DNA from: Sphingobacteriales bacterium UTBCD1
Lineage (GTDB): Bacteria > Bacteroidota > Bacteroidia > Chitinophagales > Chitinophagaceae
Assembly: GCA_002066995.1 (NCBI GenBank)
Contig: MWTC01000033.1
Location: 1-43,093, forward strand
Direction of reading: 5' to 3'
Length of the DNA: 43,093 nt
Shown: one piece after another, positions 1-8,596 of the stretch
Position numbering within the stretch: position 1 is the stretch's first letter
Layout: each line of letters starts with the position of its first letter
Made by a program: the position numbers and the translations under genes
The notes under the pieces: generated by a model
Database searches by the model: none
The model's input: only the letters and a program-made list of their open reading frames with translations
What the model was told of the DNA's origin: nothing

Positions 1-98
1 AACTATTTTTGAGTATTATACCGAAAAAATATTCTGACACAAAAGGAATATCCCGGTATTAGAAATTTCAAATCGTTGACCGGAATTATAAATCCATG

Positions 99-677
99 TT
101 ATCTCGGAAACAGCATTTTGTAATCCACATTCACTTTCCCTTTTGAAATATCATTCAGCTTTCCTTTCATCAGTTTCCGTTTCAAAGAAGAAATATGATC
201 AATGAATAATTTTCCTTCTATGTGGTCATATTCGTGAAGGATCACACGGGCAGTAAGGCCGGCAAATAATTTCTTATGCGACTGGAAGTTTTCATCCTGG
301 TACCGCAGCCAGACAGCCTGCCGCCGGTAAATATCTTCACGGATCTTGGGAATGCTTAAACAACCTTCATTATAAACCCATTCTTCGCCATCCTCTTCAG
401 CAATATGAGCATTGATGAAAACCTGTTTGATCCCCGGTTCATCCGGGTATTTACCTTTGTCTTCTTCGTCTAAATTCTCAAAAATCTGGATGGAATCAAC
501 AATGAATAATCTTATATCCCTGTTGACCTGGGGAGCGGCAAGCCCTACTCCATTGCTGGCATAAAGAGTTTCCCACATATCGGAAATTAGTTTTTCCAAT
601 CCAGGATAATCAGGGCTGATGTCCTTACAAACTTTTCTTAAAACCGGGTGGCCATATGCTACTATCGGCAGTATCAT
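99..677 (-). CDS. def: Peptide deformylase
   Basis: This cytoplasmic metallohydrolase removes the formyl group from the N-terminal methionine of nascent proteins. All three family signatures are visible: GVGLAAPQ (residues 43-50), EGCLSIP with metal ligand Cys106, and HEYDH with His148, catalytic Glu149 and His152. The length of 192 aa is normal for a Bacteroidota deformylase, which carries a small insertion (here an acidic stretch around 66-82) between motifs 1 and 2. The ATG is the first possible start and gives a canonical N terminus. The gene lies downstream of ruvX on the same strand but has its own good promoter in the 99-bp gap, so it can be expressed independently. Identification is secure. 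Confidence 0.97.
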   Translation of the reverse strand: MILPIVAYGHPVLRKVCKDISPDYPGLEKLISDMWETLYASNGVGLAAPQVNRDIRLFIVDSIQIFENLDEEDKGKYPDEPGIKQVFINAHIAEEDGEEWVYNEGCLSIPKIREDIYRRQAVWLRYQDENFQSHKKLFAGLTARVILHEYDHIEGKLFIDHISSLKRKLMKGKLNDISKGKVNVDYKMLFPR

Positions 678-722
678 TAAACTTATTATTAATAATCAGA
701 ATCTATCAATATACAACGGCTG

Positions 723-750
723 CAAATTTACAATTATTAATTCTCTGAAA
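723..750 (-). promoter_or_regulatory. Predicted promoter of def
   Basis: On the minus strand a perfect Bacteroidota -7 box, TAAATTTG (723-730), is followed by CAGC. A TTTC at 747-750 sits 16 bp upstream in the -33 position. The predicted start leaves a leader of roughly 40 nt before the def ATG. The call rests on consensus match and position only. Confidence 0.6.
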
Positions 751-776
751 CCATTCTGCCCGTTACAATCACAGGA

Positions 777-1187
777 TTAAAGATGCTGAAGATATTCCTG
801 GAGCATAATGGTTGCAGCGATCTCATCGATCAGCCTTTTATTTTGCCGCTGCTTTTTCTTCAGCCCCATATCCAGCATGGCACGGGAAGCCATTTTAGAG
901 GTAAAGCGCTCATCAACTTTTTTTACCGGAACAGATGGAAAATTTTTTTTCAGTTCTTTAATAAAATTTTCAACAAGCCGGGTGGCATGGGTTTCTGATT
1001 CATCCCAGTTTTTGGGCTCGCCGATCAGGATCAGCTCCACCTCTTCTTTCGCAAAATAGTTTTTGATAAAAGAAATAAGATCTTTTGAATCTACTGTGGT
1101 CAATCCGGTTGCAATGATCTTTAACGGATCAGTCACCGCAAGCCCCGTGCGTTTCAGGCCATAATCAATTGAAAGAATTCTACCCAT
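777..1187 (-). CDS. ruvX: Putative pre-16S rRNA nuclease / Holliday junction resolvase-like protein (RuvX/YqgF)
   Basis: This is a small RNase H-fold nuclease of the YqgF family, implicated in 5'-end maturation of 16S rRNA and first described as a Holliday-junction-resolvase homologue. The N terminus has the strand with the first acidic residue (ILSIDYGLKRTGLAV, Asp8). IGEPKN and VDERFTS follow, and the C-terminal DEIAA carries the last acidic residue. The 136 aa length is typical. It lies between a trmH-family gene and def, all on the minus strand. In the 66-bp upstream gap there is a perfect 6-bp inverted repeat (1201-1215) just after a weak -7-like box, so a separate promoter is possible but not firm. 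Confidence 0.93.
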   Translation of the reverse strand: MGRILSIDYGLKRTGLAVTDPLKIIATGLTTVDSKDLISFIKNYFAKEEVELILIGEPKNWDESETHATRLVENFIKELKKNFPSVPVKKVDERFTSKMASRAMLDMGLKKKQRQNKRLIDEIAATIMLQEYLQHL

Positions 1188-1253
1188 AATATGTAACGAC
1201 TGCCTGCTGCAGGCAAAATGAAAACGGATCTTTTTTTTATTTTTGGTTTTTTA

Positions 1254-1793
1254 TTAGCCGATATCATCAACTTTTTTCCGTACAAATTCCCACAGCACCA
1301 CTCCCACTGCAGTGGCAATATTCAATGAATGTTTCATCCCCCACTGAGGGATTTCGATACAGCCATCGCACCTGTCAATCGTGGTTTGCTCTACACCTGT
1401 CACTTCATTACCGAAAATTAAAGCAACCTCTTTTTCATGACCGAAATTAACTCTTTGCAGTTTACTGCTGTTCTCCGCCTGTTCCACTGCAAAAATTTTA
1501 AACCCTTTCTCCCTTAATTCTGCTATGGCTTCCGGAGCAGTCCTGAAGTATTTCCAGGCCACTGTTTCTTCTGCGCCAAGAGCTGTTTTCCTGATCTCTT
1601 TATGCGGCGGCTTTGCTGAATAGCCACAGATGTAAATCGCCTCGATCAGAAAAGCATCGGCCGTGCGAAAAATACTTCCTACATTATAAGCGCTGCGAAT
1701 ATTTTCCAAAACAACCACAACCGGGTTTTTCAGGGCTTGTCTGAATTCATCTATGGATTTTCTTCCTAATTCTTCCATCGTTAATTTTCGCAT
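1254..1793 (-). CDS. TrmH/SpoU-family RNA 2'-O-methyltransferase (small form)
   Basis: This is a SPOUT-class SAM-dependent RNA ribose methyltransferase of 179 aa. The trefoil-knot motifs are clear: NVGSIFRTADAF, then LIFGNEVTGV, then SLNIATAVGVVLWE near the C terminus. It lacks the N-terminal substrate-binding domain seen in its relative at 31111-31845, resembling the minimal TrmH/TrmL architecture, so a tRNA target is plausible but cannot be fixed from sequence. The chosen ATG at 1793 begins MRKLTMEELGRK. An upstream in-frame ATG would add nine unlikely residues and overlap the promoter. The ATG lies only 4 nt after a perfect -7 box, so the mRNA is probably leaderless or nearly so. It is divergent from mutS. 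Confidence 0.9.
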   Translation of the reverse strand: MRKLTMEELGRKSIDEFRQALKNPVVVVLENIRSAYNVGSIFRTADAFLIEAIYICGYSAKPPHKEIRKTALGAEETVAWKYFRTAPEAIAELREKGFKIFAVEQAENSSKLQRVNFGHEKEVALIFGNEVTGVEQTTIDRCDGCIEIPQWGMKHSLNIATAVGVVLWEFVRKKVDDIG

Positions 1794-1797
1794 GCAG

Positions 1798-1805
1798 CAA
1801 AAATA
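1798..1805 (-). promoter_or_regulatory. -7 box 4 nt upstream of the trmH-family start
   Basis: TATTTTTG on the minus strand is an exact TAnnTTTG match, followed by CTGC and then the ATG. No TTG/TTTG lies at the standard 17-23 bp spacing; the nearest TTTG (1818-1821) is only 12 bp away. The position implies a transcript beginning at or within a few bases of the start codon. Confidence 0.5.
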
Positions 1806-1849
1806 ATTCACATCAGCCAAACAGGTTTCGGCGAAGGGTTCAAACGGTT

Positions 1850-1857
1850 TATATTTG
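1850..1857 (+). promoter_or_regulatory. Predicted -7 box of mutS
   Basis: TATATTTG is an exact match to TAnnTTTG, 25 bp before the mutS ATG. A TTT at 1826-1828 lies about 21 bp upstream, in a suitable place for a weak -33 element. It faces away from the trmH-family promoter 45 bp to the left, giving an ordinary divergent arrangement. Confidence 0.5.
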
Positions 1858-1882
1858 TCGTTCCTTCATTATTCAGAAAACA

Positions 1883-4525
1883 ATGGCCAAGACCAGGATA
1901 GAGGAAACCCCACTCATGCAGCAGCACCGGGCTATCAAACAAAAATATCCCGATGCCATACTGCTGTTTCGTGTAGGCGATTTCTATGAGACCTTCGGAC
2001 AAGATGCTGTTATCGCATCGCAGGTGCTGGGTATCACGCTGACAAAAAGAAATAATGGTGCCGCTGCCTCACTGGACCTGGCAGGATTCCCTCATCATGC
2101 ACTGGACACCTATTTGCATAAATTAGTAAGAGCAGGATACCGTGTCGCCATCTGTGATCAGCTGGAAGATCCCAGGCTGGCGAAAGGAATAGTAAAACGG
2201 GGCGTAACTGAAATGGTGACTCCCGGCACTGCCACCAACGATAAGCTACTCGACCATCACAGCAATAATTTTCTTGCGGGAATTCATTTTGCAGAAAATG
2301 ACCACTACGGCCTTTCTTTTCTCGATATTTCAACCGGCGAGTTTTTCATAGCGGAAGGCGACAGAGAATATGCCGACAAACTGCTTCAAAGCTTCAAGCC
2401 GGCCGAAGTGGTGTTCCAGAGAAATCAGCAGAAAAAATTTAAAGATTATTTCGGATCCAAAATTTATATCTACACACTGGATGAGTGGATATTCAGCGAT
2501 ACGTATGCAGAAGACATCCTGATAAAGCAATTTCAGACCTATTCACTAAAAGGATTTGGCGTAGATGAAATGAAGAATGGGTTGATAGCTGCCGGTGCCG
2601 TATTGCACTACCTGAAGGAAACGGAGCATCCCAACCTGCAGCATATCACTTCTATTCAGAGAATTAACCGGGATGATTTTTTATGGATGGACCGTTTCAC
2701 TATCCGCAACCTGGAATTAATAATAAAAAATTCCGATTCAGGGCACACATTACTGGACGTTCTGGACAATACCGTCTCTCCTATGGGCGCCAGGTTATTG
2801 AAACGCTGGATCGTATTTCCTTTGAGGGATATATCAAAGATCAATGAACGACTGGACCTTGTTGAGTTTTTTATTTTACAGACAGAGCTTAGAAATAAAA
2901 TTACCCACGCAATCAAGCTCTGTGGCGACGTAGAAAGGCTGGTTTCAAAGATCCCGTTAAAGAAGATCAACCCGAGAGAACTGCTTCAGTTAGGAAGGGG
3001 GTTACGGCAGGCACAGGATATAAAACAGTGGTGTTCTCAATCTGAAAACAAATACCTGAAGCGGCTTGGTGATACATTAAACCCCTGTTCGTATATCGCT
3101 GAAAAAATTTTTAAAGAGATTGTTGAAAACCCGCCCGCCCTGGCTATCAAAGGCGGGATGATCAACAGCGGAGTCAATGCAGAACTGGATGAACTAAGGC
3201 AGATTGCACGCAGCGGGAAAGAATACCTTACCCGGCTGCAGCAAAAAGAATCAGAAGTAACCGGAATCTCTTCGCTGCGTATCGGGTTCAATAATGTCTT
3301 CGGATATTATCTTGAAGTGACCAATGCCCATAAAAATAAAGTGCCCGCTGCCTGGATGCGCAAACAGACCCTGGCCAATGCAGAACGGTACATCACACCG
3401 GAACTAAAAGATTACGAAGAAAAGATCACCGGGGCCGAAGAAAAAATTTTGCAACTTGAACTGCAGATCTACGAATCATTATTGAATGAATTATTTGATT
3501 ACCTCGCCCCTATCCAGACCAATGGGAATATTTTAGCCATACTGGATTGCCTGGCATGCTTTGCGCAAAATTCCCTTCACTATCATTATAAAAAACCTTT
3601 GCTGTATGATGAAGATATTTTACTGATCAAAGCAGGACGGCATCCTGTCATTGAGAGAAATCTACCCGTTGGGGAGACCTATATCAGCAACGACCTTGAA
3701 CTGAATAAAACCGACCAGCAGATCATCATTCTCACCGGGCCTAACATGAGCGGTAAATCCGCCTTGCTCCGCCAGACCGCACTGATCACACTGATGGCAC
3801 ATACAGGCAGTTTTGTTCCTGCAGATGAAGCTAAGATCCCTTTGACAGATAAAATATTCACCCGTGTCGGTGCATCTGATAATCTCAGCGGAGGCGAATC
3901 CACATTCATGGTGGAAATGAATGAGACTGCATCGATCATTAATAACATTACTCCCCGCAGCCTGATCCTGCTGGATGAAATCGGAAGAGGCACTTCAACA
4001 TATGACGGCATTTCCATAGCATGGAGCATCGCAGAATATTTACACAATTCACCGCACCAGCCAAAAACACTTTTTGCCACACATTATCACGAGTTGAATG
4101 AACTGGAAGAAAAATTGCCGAGAGTAAAAAATTACCACATTACCAATAAAGAGGCCGGCAACAAGATCATTTTCCTGCGTAAACTGGCAAGAGGCGGCAG
4201 TACCCACAGCTTCGGAATCCATGTTGCAAAGATGGCGGGTATGCCTTTTTCACTGATTGAAAGAGCTAATGAAATACTGATCCACCTTGAAAGTAAACAC
4301 ATGAACGGCCCGGAAGATGAATCTAAGGGATCAGGCGCCGGAAAAATAAAACAAAAATTGAAAGACCTCAGTCATACAAACCTGCAGCTCTCCATATTTG
4401 ACGTACACAGCGAAACCTTTGAAGAGATCAGGAAGATTTTGCAGGATACCGATATCAATCGTCTTACCCCCGTTGAAGCGCTGCTAAAATTGCAGGAGAT
4501 AAAAAATAAGTTAAAGCAGTCATAA
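1883..4525 (+). CDS. mutS: DNA mismatch repair protein MutS
   Basis: MutS is the mismatch-recognition ATPase of post-replicative repair and works as a clamp with MutL. At 880 aa it is full length and carries the complete MutS1 layout. The N-terminal mismatch-binding domain has the diagnostic Phe-Tyr-Glu (residues 34-36 in GDFYETF). Connector, lever and clamp regions follow. The ATPase domain has Walker A GPNMSGKS (from residue 619), Walker B LILLDEIGRGTST and the downstream TLFATHYHEL signature. The mismatch-binding Phe-x-Glu separates it from MutS2, which lacks that domain. The start MAKTRIEETPLMQQH is the canonical one. It has its own promoter, and its 3' end faces the SET-domain gene. Confidence 0.98.
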   Translation: MAKTRIEETPLMQQHRAIKQKYPDAILLFRVGDFYETFGQDAVIASQVLGITLTKRNNGAAASLDLAGFPHHALDTYLHKLVRAGYRVAICDQLEDPRLAKGIVKRGVTEMVTPGTATNDKLLDHHSNNFLAGIHFAENDHYGLSFLDISTGEFFIAEGDREYADKLLQSFKPAEVVFQRNQQKKFKDYFGSKIYIYTLDEWIFSDTYAEDILIKQFQTYSLKGFGVDEMKNGLIAAGAVLHYLKETEHPNLQHITSIQRINRDDFLWMDRFTIRNLELIIKNSDSGHTLLDVLDNTVSPMGARLLKRWIVFPLRDISKINERLDLVEFFILQTELRNKITHAIKLCGDVERLVSKIPLKKINPRELLQLGRGLRQAQDIKQWCSQSENKYLKRLGDTLNPCSYIAEKIFKEIVENPPALAIKGGMINSGVNAELDELRQIARSGKEYLTRLQQKESEVTGISSLRIGFNNVFGYYLEVTNAHKNKVPAAWMRKQTLANAERYITPELKDYEEKITGAEEKILQLELQIYESLLNELFDYLAPIQTNGNILAILDCLACFAQNSLHYHYKKPLLYDEDILLIKAGRHPVIERNLPVGETYISNDLELNKTDQQIIILTGPNMSGKSALLRQTALITLMAHTGSFVPADEAKIPLTDKIFTRVGASDNLSGGESTFMVEMNETASIINNITPRSLILLDEIGRGTSTYDGISIAWSIAEYLHNSPHQPKTLFATHYHELNELEEKLPRVKNYHITNKEAGNKIIFLRKLARGGSTHSFGIHVAKMAGMPFSLIERANEILIHLESKHMNGPEDESKGSGAGKIKQKLKDLSHTNLQLSIFDVHSETFEEIRKILQDTDINRLTPVEALLKLQEIKNKLKQS

Positions 4526-4658
4526 CAGGAAGCTATCAGCACCTCAAGGAAAAATTCAATATAAAACTTTTATTACCGGAGCAAGGCTTTTTACTTCCGT
4601 TACCGGCATTTTCAATCTGTGCTCCCCCTGCTACGATGCACCAGGAATTCCGCTTTTC

Positions 4659-5042
4659 TCATTTTTTCTCAAACCAAACCGGACCTTTATCATTCCATGT
4701 TCCGTTATAGTTGATCAGTAGTTCTTCGCCGGCAGAGATAGCCCGTAAAGTTCTTATACTAATCAATTCGTTTTCATAATCCATCTCATAATCACAATTT
4801 GCTTCAGAAGAATGATTATAGAGGGGTACGTAGCCCAGGGCCATGCAGCACCTGTCTTTTTCATACCCCCATTCAAAAATATAGTCGTGCAAAAGAGTTT
4901 GGTCCAAAAAAATGCGTTCGTTTCTGCTCATGACGATTACAGGTACTATTTCAATAGCAGTACCTGCTGCAATGGCTTCTGAAGTAAATACCCCGCGGCC
5001 TTTGTTTTCTGCAGGTGCAATATAAATACTGGAGCGTATCAT
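4659..5042 (-). CDS. Small SET-domain protein (putative protein-lysine methyltransferase)
   Basis: The 127-aa product is almost nothing but a SET domain. The N-terminal GRGVFTS strand-turn, the SAM/pseudoknot motif NHSSEANCDYE and the C-terminal GEELLINYNG motif are all present and in order. SET domains transfer a methyl group from SAM to lysine side chains. Stand-alone bacterial copies are patchily distributed, and their substrates are mostly unknown; none can be named here. I chose the ATG at 5042 (MIRSSIYIAP), which puts the domain at the N terminus as in relatives. An ATG seven codons upstream is possible. No pre-SET or post-SET cysteine cluster is seen. The gene is convergent with mutS and divergent from mgtE, so it probably forms a single-gene unit. 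Confidence 0.85.
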   Translation of the reverse strand: MIRSSIYIAPAENKGRGVFTSEAIAAGTAIEIVPVIVMSRNERIFLDQTLLHDYIFEWGYEKDRCCMALGYVPLYNHSSEANCDYEMDYENELISIRTLRAISAGEELLINYNGTWNDKGPVWFEKK

Positions 5043-5106
5043 CAAAAAGGCTTTGGAAGCCAATGTTACTGAAAAATTAATACTTAAAAACTTGAAAACA
5101 TAAAAC

Positions 5107-5114
5107 TAAATTTG
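5107..5114 (+). promoter_or_regulatory. -7 box 4 nt upstream of mgtE
   Basis: TAAATTTG matches TAnnTTTG exactly and is followed by CGGC and then ATG. A TTG at 5092-5094 is only 12 bp upstream, shorter than the usual -33 spacing. As for the trmH-family gene, the placement predicts a leaderless or nearly leaderless mRNA. If so, ATG 5131 (MEQHLIREQ) is an alternative translation start. Confidence 0.5.
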
Positions 5115-5118
5115 CGGC

Positions 5119-6525
5119 ATGCAGCTTGAAATGGAACAACATCTGATCAGGGAGCAGTTTGAGGCGATCATACAGTCGGGCGACCGCCAGCAGCTGCACA
5201 ATTTTCTGAATGACCAGAACATCAGTGATGTGGCTGTGTTGGTAGAAGAATTTGAAGAACACGAAAGCCTGATCATCACAAGCATGTCCACGAACCGTGC
5301 AGTGAGCGTTTTTAAAATACTGGACACAAGCATTCAAAAAAGGATCATCCATGAATTACCGCCTGCAAAAGCTGCCGAACTTTTAAACAATCTGCCTCCC
5401 GATGACCGTACCGATTTTCTGGAAGAACTGCCCGGCAGTGCTGTGAGGGAACTGATCAAATTACTGAACCCGGAAGAAAGAAAAATCACACTTTCGCTGC
5501 TTGGGTACCCCGAAAACAGTATCGGCCGTCTGATGACACCGGATTATGTATATGTATATCCTGACAATACAGTGGAGGAAGTTTTTGCCACTATCCGCAA
5601 ACATGGAAAAGACAGTGAGACTATCAATGTTATTTATGTTATCAATGAACAGGGAGAATTACTGGACGATATCCGCATCCGGGATTTTATTTTAAGCCCT
5701 CCCGAAAAAAAGGTCTCTGAACTTATGGACGACCGTGTGATCTCACTGAAAGCTTATGATGACCAGGAAACGGCCAGTGAAATATTTAAAATGAATAACA
5801 GGGATGCATTACCTGTGGTCAGTAATCTCAACAACCTGTTAGGCATTGTAACCATTGATGATATTTTGTGGGTAGCCAGTGAAGAATACAGTGAGGATAT
5901 TCAAAAGATCGGAGGTACTTCGGCACTCGGGGCTCCTTATCTTGATATACCCTTTTTTAAACTAATCCGGAAAAGAGTGGGTTGGCTCATCATCCTGTTT
6001 TTAAGTGAATTGCTGACGGCTACTGCAATGGCATATTTCAATGATGAAATTGCAAAGGCAACCATGCTGGCCATGTTCATTCCATTGATTATGTCGAGCG
6101 GAGGCAACAGCGGATCACAGGCAAGTACCCTTATCATCCAGGCAATGGCTGTTGGTGAAATCAGCATCGGCGATTGGTGGAGAGTAATGCGCAGGGAAAT
6201 TCTCTCCGGGCTTGTCTTAGGAACCGTCCTCGGCATCATCGGCTTTACCCGCATTACCCTCTGGCATGAGCTGATGCAGCAGGGTATTATTGAAGATATT
6301 TACGGGCCGCAATGGCTGCTGGTTGCTTTTACAGTGGGCAGCTCTCTGATCGGTGTGGTGATGTGGGGAACTCTCAGCGGCTCCATGCTACCGATCGCTT
6401 TAAAAAAACTGGGAGCCGATCCCGCAGTTTCTTCCGCACCTTTCGTTGCCACCCTGGTAGATGTAACCGGGATTGTAATTTACTTTACAATTGCGCTGAT
6501 GTTCTTAAGAGGAATTTTATTATGA
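5119..6525 (+). CDS. mgtE: Magnesium transporter MgtE
   Basis: MgtE is a Mg2+-gated Mg2+ channel of the inner membrane. The 468-aa product shows the family's three parts. The first is a cytoplasmic superhelical N domain (about residues 1-130, with the repeated LPPAKAAELLNNLPPDDR pattern). The second is a CBS pair (about 135-255, with NRDALPVVSN in the second CBS) that senses intracellular Mg2+. The third is a five-helix C-terminal pore domain, including the signature GGNSGSQAST and the region around EISIGDWWRVM. Nothing is missing. It stands alone between the SET gene and glmS, and the -7 box is immediately upstream of the ATG. Confidence 0.96.
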   Translation: MQLEMEQHLIREQFEAIIQSGDRQQLHNFLNDQNISDVAVLVEEFEEHESLIITSMSTNRAVSVFKILDTSIQKRIIHELPPAKAAELLNNLPPDDRTDFLEELPGSAVRELIKLLNPEERKITLSLLGYPENSIGRLMTPDYVYVYPDNTVEEVFATIRKHGKDSETINVIYVINEQGELLDDIRIRDFILSPPEKKVSELMDDRVISLKAYDDQETASEIFKMNNRDALPVVSNLNNLLGIVTIDDILWVASEEYSEDIQKIGGTSALGAPYLDIPFFKLIRKRVGWLIILFLSELLTATAMAYFNDEIAKATMLAMFIPLIMSSGGNSGSQASTLIIQAMAVGEISIGDWWRVMRREILSGLVLGTVLGIIGFTRITLWHELMQQGIIEDIYGPQWLLVAFTVGSSLIGVVMWGTLSGSMLPIALKKLGADPAVSSAPFVATLVDVTGIVIYFTIALMFLRGILL

Positions 6526-6614
6526 CAACCTTGATTTTTATCTATTTATTTTTCTGAATTATCCAGGCAGTTCAGCCCTGATTCCGACAATTCTCTTTTA
6601 TTTTTTTTAAAAAA

Positions 6615-6622
6615 CATATTTG
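6615..6622 (+). promoter_or_regulatory. Weak predicted -7 box of glmS
   Basis: CATATTTG differs from TAnnTTTG at one position and lies 76 bp upstream of the glmS ATG. No clear -33 TTG is seen. It would give a leader of about 70 nt. Nothing resembling the glmS ribozyme core is visible in the 173-bp gap. Confidence 0.3.
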
Positions 6623-6698
6623 TAACTTACCCCTTGTGAGTGTGGATCAATTTTTGGACTTTTGCATAAACTGATCAAATACTTTTAAACATTAAACA

Positions 6699-8534
6699 AT
6701 GTGCGGAATTGTTGGTTATACCGGCCCCAAAGAAGCTTACCCTGTTATCATCAAAGGATTAAAACGTCTTGAATACCGTGGATACGACAGTACCGGAGTT
6801 GCCTTACTCGACGGATCATTGAAAGTATATAAGAAAAAAGGAAGAGTAGCGGAGCTTGAAGATGCCCTCGTCGGGAAAGACCTGCATGGCCATACCGGTA
6901 TCGGTCATACACGCTGGGCCACACATGGCGAACCCAGCGATGTAAACGCACATCCTCATCAATCTTCAAGCGGCAAGCTTGCAATGATCCACAATGGCAT
7001 CATTGAAAACTATGTCCAACTGAAACAGGACCTGATTAATAAAGGATATCGTTTTAAAAGCGAGACGGACACTGAAGTACTGCTCAATTTTATTGAAGAA
7101 ATCAAGAATAACAACCATTGCAGCCTTGAAGAAGCAGTCCGTGTTGCACTGAAAAGAGTGACCGGCGCCTATGTGATCCTGTTATTGAATACAGAAGAAC
7201 CTGATACCATCATTGCTGCACGAAAAGGCAGCCCCCTGGTGATAGGCATAGGAAAAAACGAGCATTTTCTCGGATCAGATGCTTCGCCGATGCTGGAGTA
7301 CACCAAAGAAGTTGTATATGTGAACGATTATGAGTTAGCAATAGTCAAACCTGATGAACTGATCTTAAAAAATCTTGGGAATGAGAAAATCACTCCTTAC
7401 GTTCAAAAACTTGATATTGAATTAGCTGCTATTGAAAAAGGCGGCTATGATCATTTCATGCTAAAAGAAATTTTTGAGCAGCCCCAAACAATATTTGATT
7501 GCCTGCGGGGGAGATTGGATACGATCGGTGAAACCATAACAATGAGCGGCATTCAGCAATATGCAGATCAGATCATGAAGGCAAACAGGATCGTGATGAT
7601 TGCCTGTGGCACCAGCTGGCATGCCGGATTAGTAGCCGAGTATATTTTTGAAGAATTATGCCGCATCAATGTGGAAGTGGAATATGCTTCAGAATTCAGG
7701 TACCGGAATCCTGTGATCCACCCGGGTGATGTGATCATTGCAATTTCCCAAAGCGGGGAAACAGCCGATACCTTAGTTGCAATAGAAAACGCCAAAGCAC
7801 AGGGAGCGATCATACTTGGCGTTGTAAATGTTGTCGGTTCTTCCATTGCAAGAACGAGCCATGGTGGCGCCTATACTCATGCCGGGCCCGAGATCGGTGT
7901 GGCTTCTACAAAAGCGTTCACAGCACAACTGGCTGTTTTAACCATGATAGCGCTGAAAATTGCACACAACAAAGGAACAATAGACCAGGAGCGATATGTT
8001 CATTTACTGAACGAATTATCTGAAGTGCCGTCAAAAGTTGCCACTGCGCTGAAATTAAAAGATCAGATCAGAATCCTGGCAGAAAAATATAAAGATGCAA
8101 GAGATTTTCTTTACCTCGGCCGTGGCTATAACTTCCCGGTAGCCCTGGAAGGCGCACTGAAACTAAAAGAAATATCTTACATCCATGCGGAAGGCTACCC
8201 TGCTGCAGAAATGAAACATGGACCGATAGCCCTGGTTGATAAAGATCTTCCCGTTGTGGTAGTGGCAACCAAAGATGCATATCATCACAAAGTGGTGAGC
8301 AATATCCAGGAAATAAAAGCCAGGAAAGGAAAAGTGATTGCAGTAATCAGTGAAGGAGATTCAGCAACTGCTGCAATGTGCGATGATGTCATTATGGTGC
8401 CTGAAGCAGATGAAATCGTTGCACCAATGATAAGTGTGGTTCCGCTTCAGCTTCTTGCATATTATATCGGTGTAGCAAAAGATTATGACGTTGATAAACC
8501 GAGAAACCTGGCAAAAAGTGTAACCGTAGAATAG
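6699..8534 (+). CDS. glmS: Glutamine-fructose-6-phosphate aminotransferase (isomerizing)
   Basis: GlmS makes glucosamine-6-phosphate from fructose-6-phosphate and glutamine, the entry step to UDP-GlcNAc for peptidoglycan and glycans. The 611-aa length is standard. The N terminus MCGIVGYTG places the catalytic cysteine directly after the removed Met, and TRWATHGEPS is the class-II glutaminase signature. Two SIS (sugar isomerase) domains follow (about 285-420 and 455-600), including CGTSWHAG and SQSGETADT. The C terminus DKPRNLAKSVTVE is the conserved tail that closes the active site. The DUF4954 gene starts 62 bp downstream on the same strand and is probably co-transcribed. Confidence 0.98.
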   Translation: MCGIVGYTGPKEAYPVIIKGLKRLEYRGYDSTGVALLDGSLKVYKKKGRVAELEDALVGKDLHGHTGIGHTRWATHGEPSDVNAHPHQSSSGKLAMIHNGIIENYVQLKQDLINKGYRFKSETDTEVLLNFIEEIKNNNHCSLEEAVRVALKRVTGAYVILLLNTEEPDTIIAARKGSPLVIGIGKNEHFLGSDASPMLEYTKEVVYVNDYELAIVKPDELILKNLGNEKITPYVQKLDIELAAIEKGGYDHFMLKEIFEQPQTIFDCLRGRLDTIGETITMSGIQQYADQIMKANRIVMIACGTSWHAGLVAEYIFEELCRINVEVEYASEFRYRNPVIHPGDVIIAISQSGETADTLVAIENAKAQGAIILGVVNVVGSSIARTSHGGAYTHAGPEIGVASTKAFTAQLAVLTMIALKIAHNKGTIDQERYVHLLNELSEVPSKVATALKLKDQIRILAEKYKDARDFLYLGRGYNFPVALEGALKLKEISYIHAEGYPAAEMKHGPIALVDKDLPVVVVATKDAYHHKVVSNIQEIKARKGKVIAVISEGDSATAAMCDDVIMVPEADEIVAPMISVVPLQLLAYYIGVAKDYDVDKPRNLAKSVTVE

Positions 8535-8596
8535 CCAATTTAACCCGGGCATATCTTTTGGATACACGGTATATTTCTGCATTAAAAAAACTACTC

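Noticed and set aside
6312-6557. 81-codon frame overlapping the 3' end of mgtE
   Set aside because: It is an out-of-frame shadow of mgtE membrane-helix codons without its own signals.
6526-6698. glmS ribozyme upstream of glmS
   Set aside because: No ribozyme core or cleavage-site context is visible, and this control is typical of Firmicutes rather than Bacteroidota.
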